This document shows, in pieces, positions 62,537 to 64,000 of a DNA stretch of 64,000 nt. Below the pieces are notes generated by a model. It saw only the letters and a list, made by a program, of their open reading frames with translations, did not search any database and was not told the origin of the DNA. The position numbers and the translations under genes were made by a program. Every line of letters starts with the position of its first letter. Within the stretch, counting starts at the first letter, position 1. The DNA comes from a virus, in IMG/VR virus record IMGVR_UViG_3300020170_000012, positions 1-64,000 of that record, one strand, 5' to 3'.

Positions 62537-64000
62537 TGGGTTTCGTCCAAGGTACTTCAGCCAATAACAATGCGAGCGGCGGTGCGCTGACCGCCACCTT
62601 CGGCGCTGGCGTAGGGGCCGGTAATTGCGTCTGGGGCTTGGCAACTTGGGGAGACGCAACTTCAACGCCGACTATCACGGTCGGCGGCGTCTCGGCAACA
62701 ATTCTCGATACCATCAGAGACGTTGGCAACGCCAGCAGCGCCTCGACCTTCATTTTAGGTAATATCTCCGGCGCGCCTACGTCAGTTGTCTTTACGCCGA
62801 GCGCGTCGGCCACCTTCAGGACCGTGGTCGCGATCGAGGAAAGCGGCTGTCTCGCAGTCGCTAATCCGACCGATGTTCACACCGGGCAGCTTCAGACTAC
62901 TCCGGGCACTGGCGCAAATATTCTCACTTCCGGCAACGCTACCACGACAGTCGCGAATGACATCATCGTCGGTGCGAGCACAAATGAGACAAGCGGCACC
63001 ACTGTCACCGCAGGCACCTCCCCGAACGCCTTCACGTTGCGAACGACGAACGCTGCGGGTATCCCAGTCTCCACTGAAGATGAAGTTATAAAAGCCGTTG
63101 CTGGCGCCGTCGCCGCAACGTTTGGCCAGACGGTAAATAACACCAACATCACCTTGATGATTGCGATCAAACCGTCTAGCGGAACGGTCGTTGTCAGCAA
63201 TTGGTTTGCGCCTCTCAGTGAGCCACCGCGGTCCAATCCGCGACTTCTGCCGTCACAGCAGCAGGCGATCGCGTTCCCTGTCAATTTCTCGATTCCGAGT
63301 CACGGTTGGTTTGCGCCGTTGAGCGAGCCGATCCGCCGCCAACCTCCGCGTCCGCCGACGCAGGACATATTCTTTCCTGTCAATTTCTCGATACCGAGCT
63401 TTGGTTGGTTTGAGCCTCTCAGCGAGCCCACCCGTCGGCCATTGCCTCGCCCGCCTCCTGTCGATGAGGGATTCGTCACTGTCATTACGCCAGCCGCGCC
63501 GTCTTTTGGCTGGTTTGCACCGCTGGCGGAACCTGCACGTCTACCGCCCAGGTCTCCCATCGGGGCTAGACCCGATCTGGCGTTCCCGGTCAATTTCTCG
63601 ATTCCGTCGTTCGGATGGTACGGCCCGCTATCTGAGCCGACACGCAGACCGCGATCGCCGGTCGGCTGGATGCCCGATCTGGCGTTTTCGGTTAATTTCT
63701 TCGTTCCGAGCTTTGGCTGGTTTGCCCCCTTGAGCGAGCCGCCACGGCCGCCGCCACGGCTCACAGAGCGTCAGTGGCTGGCCCTGCCGCCTTTCCCCAT
63801 CATTCCGTCGTTCGGATGGTACGGCCCCCTCAGCGAGCCCGTGAGGCCGCCTCCAAAGCTATTGGCGAGCCAACAGCAGACGCTGGCCTATGGGTGGTTC
63901 ACGCCGCCCACCACGGTCACCTTCGGGTGGTTTGTGCCATTGACGGAGCCTGTCAGGGCGCCGCGGAAGTTGCCGTCCGGGGCTCAACCCAATCTCGCGT
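62536..64000 (+). CDS. Virion protein with beta domain and GW-PLSEP tandem repeats, 3'-partial
   Basis: The frame is open to the end of the window (488 codons visible). The first 220 residues form a beta-rich domain (GTSANNNASGGALTATFGAG, ISGAPTSVVFTPSASATF, TLMIAIKPSSGTVVV). From 63208 the protein changes to tandem repeats of about 32-37 residues with the core (S/F)-G-W-(F/Y)-x-P-L-S-E-P-x-R and P-x-x-F-P-V-N-F-S-I-P-S-F spacers. This motif type is known from phage virion proteins as a Pro-rich repeat tail. The end lies beyond the window. Confidence 0.65.
   Translation, partial: MGFVQGTSANNNASGGALTATFGAGVGAGNCVWGLATWGDATSTPTITVGGVSATILDTIRDVGNASSASTFILGNISGAPTSVVFTPSASATFRTVVAIEESGCLAVANPTDVHTGQLQTTPGTGANILTSGNATTTVANDIIVGASTNETSGTTVTAGTSPNAFTLRTTNAAGIPVSTEDEVIKAVAGAVAATFGQTVNNTNITLMIAIKPSSGTVVVSNWFAPLSEPPRSNPRLLPSQQQAIAFPVNFSIPSHGWFAPLSEPIRRQPPRPPTQDIFFPVNFSIPSFGWFEPLSEPTRRPLPRPPPVDEGFVTVITPAAPSFGWFAPLAEPARLPPRSPIGARPDLAFPVNFSIPSFGWYGPLSEPTRRPRSPVGWMPDLAFSVNFFVPSFGWFAPLSEPPRPPPRLTERQWLALPPFPIIPSFGWYGPLSEPVRPPPKLLASQQQTLAYGWFTPPTTVTFGWFVPLTEPVRAPRKLPSGAQPNLA
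63208..64000 (+). repeat. GW(F/Y)xPLSEP tandem protein repeats
   Basis: Seven repeats with a full G-W-F/Y-x-P-L-x-E-P-x-R core (starting near 63208, 63310, 63409, 63508, 63610, 63715, 63817), a partial GWFTPPTT, then another full one, truncated by the window end. DNA identity is clear only over the GWF-PLSEP and VNFSIPSF codons, so repeats have diverged. Confidence 0.85.

Noticed and set aside
1-64000. Integrated prophage with attachment sites
   Set aside because: No integrase, no attachment-site duplication and no bacterial flanks are visible, so lifestyle cannot be called from this window.

Overview
The window is phage DNA: every recognisable gene is viral or virus-carried, and no bacterial housekeeping genes flank it. 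Terminase large subunit, portal, scaffold-like protein, major capsid protein, a P22 gp10-like tail-hub protein, three very large internal-virion-type proteins and no sheath or tape-measure gene point to a podovirus-like tailed phage. The DNA is GC-rich with GC-rich third codon positions. A porin of the rhizobial outer-membrane beta-barrel type and other Rhizobiales-looking small proteins suggest an alphaproteobacterial host, perhaps Bradyrhizobium-like; this is inference from family resemblance, not a search. No integrase, RNA polymerase or replicative DNA polymerase was seen. Both window edges cut through genes (tail hub at the left, a GW-repeat protein at the right).

Layout by strand block. 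(1) 1-6.3 kb, mainly +: tail hub, tail/fibre proteins and a GNAT, with an opposite-strand cassette (2.1-3.5 kb) for a second glycine-rich adhesin and a cupin. (2) 6.3-23.1 kb, -: membrane protein, outer-membrane porin with its own promoter and terminator, three large low-complexity virion proteins (589, 1065 and 1610 aa; one with a transglycosylase-like and one with an HExxH domain), an HNH endonuclease, then endolysin, GNAT, NeuB-like synthase, DegT aminotransferase, MazG, PseB-like dehydratase and a small DNA-binding protein in overlapping order. (3) 23.2-30.0 kb, +: DUF932 protein, small proteins, then GNAT, Gfo/Idh oxidoreductase and a cytidylyltransferase-aminotransferase fusion. (4) 30.0-36.8 kb, -: RecT/YqaJ recombination pair and many small early genes. 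(5) 37.0-64 kb, +: primase-helicase, HNH, MT-A70 methyltransferase, terminase, portal, chaperone-like proteins, scaffold, capsid, minor structural proteins, a Rossmann-fold protein and a methyltransferase.

The two sugar-gene blocks (19.3-22.9 kb on - and 26.1-30.0 kb on +) together hold candidate enzymes for most steps of a nonulosonic (pseudaminic/legionaminic-like) acid pathway: 4,6-dehydratase, aminotransferase, N-acetyltransferase, synthase and CMP-transferase. The UDP-sugar hydrolase step was not found. The likely roles are altering the host surface during infection or decorating the virion.

Other striking elements are two long (GGCNN)n pentanucleotide arrays bracketing one gene between terminase and portal; a family of nearly identical promoters (TTGACT, 17 bp, -10) that carry TGTCAC or GTGACA inside the spacer; a glycine-rich fibre gene interrupted by one in-frame stop; a possibly broken 5' end of the 1610-aa virion gene; and a J-domain protein next to a GroES-like protein in the head-assembly operon.
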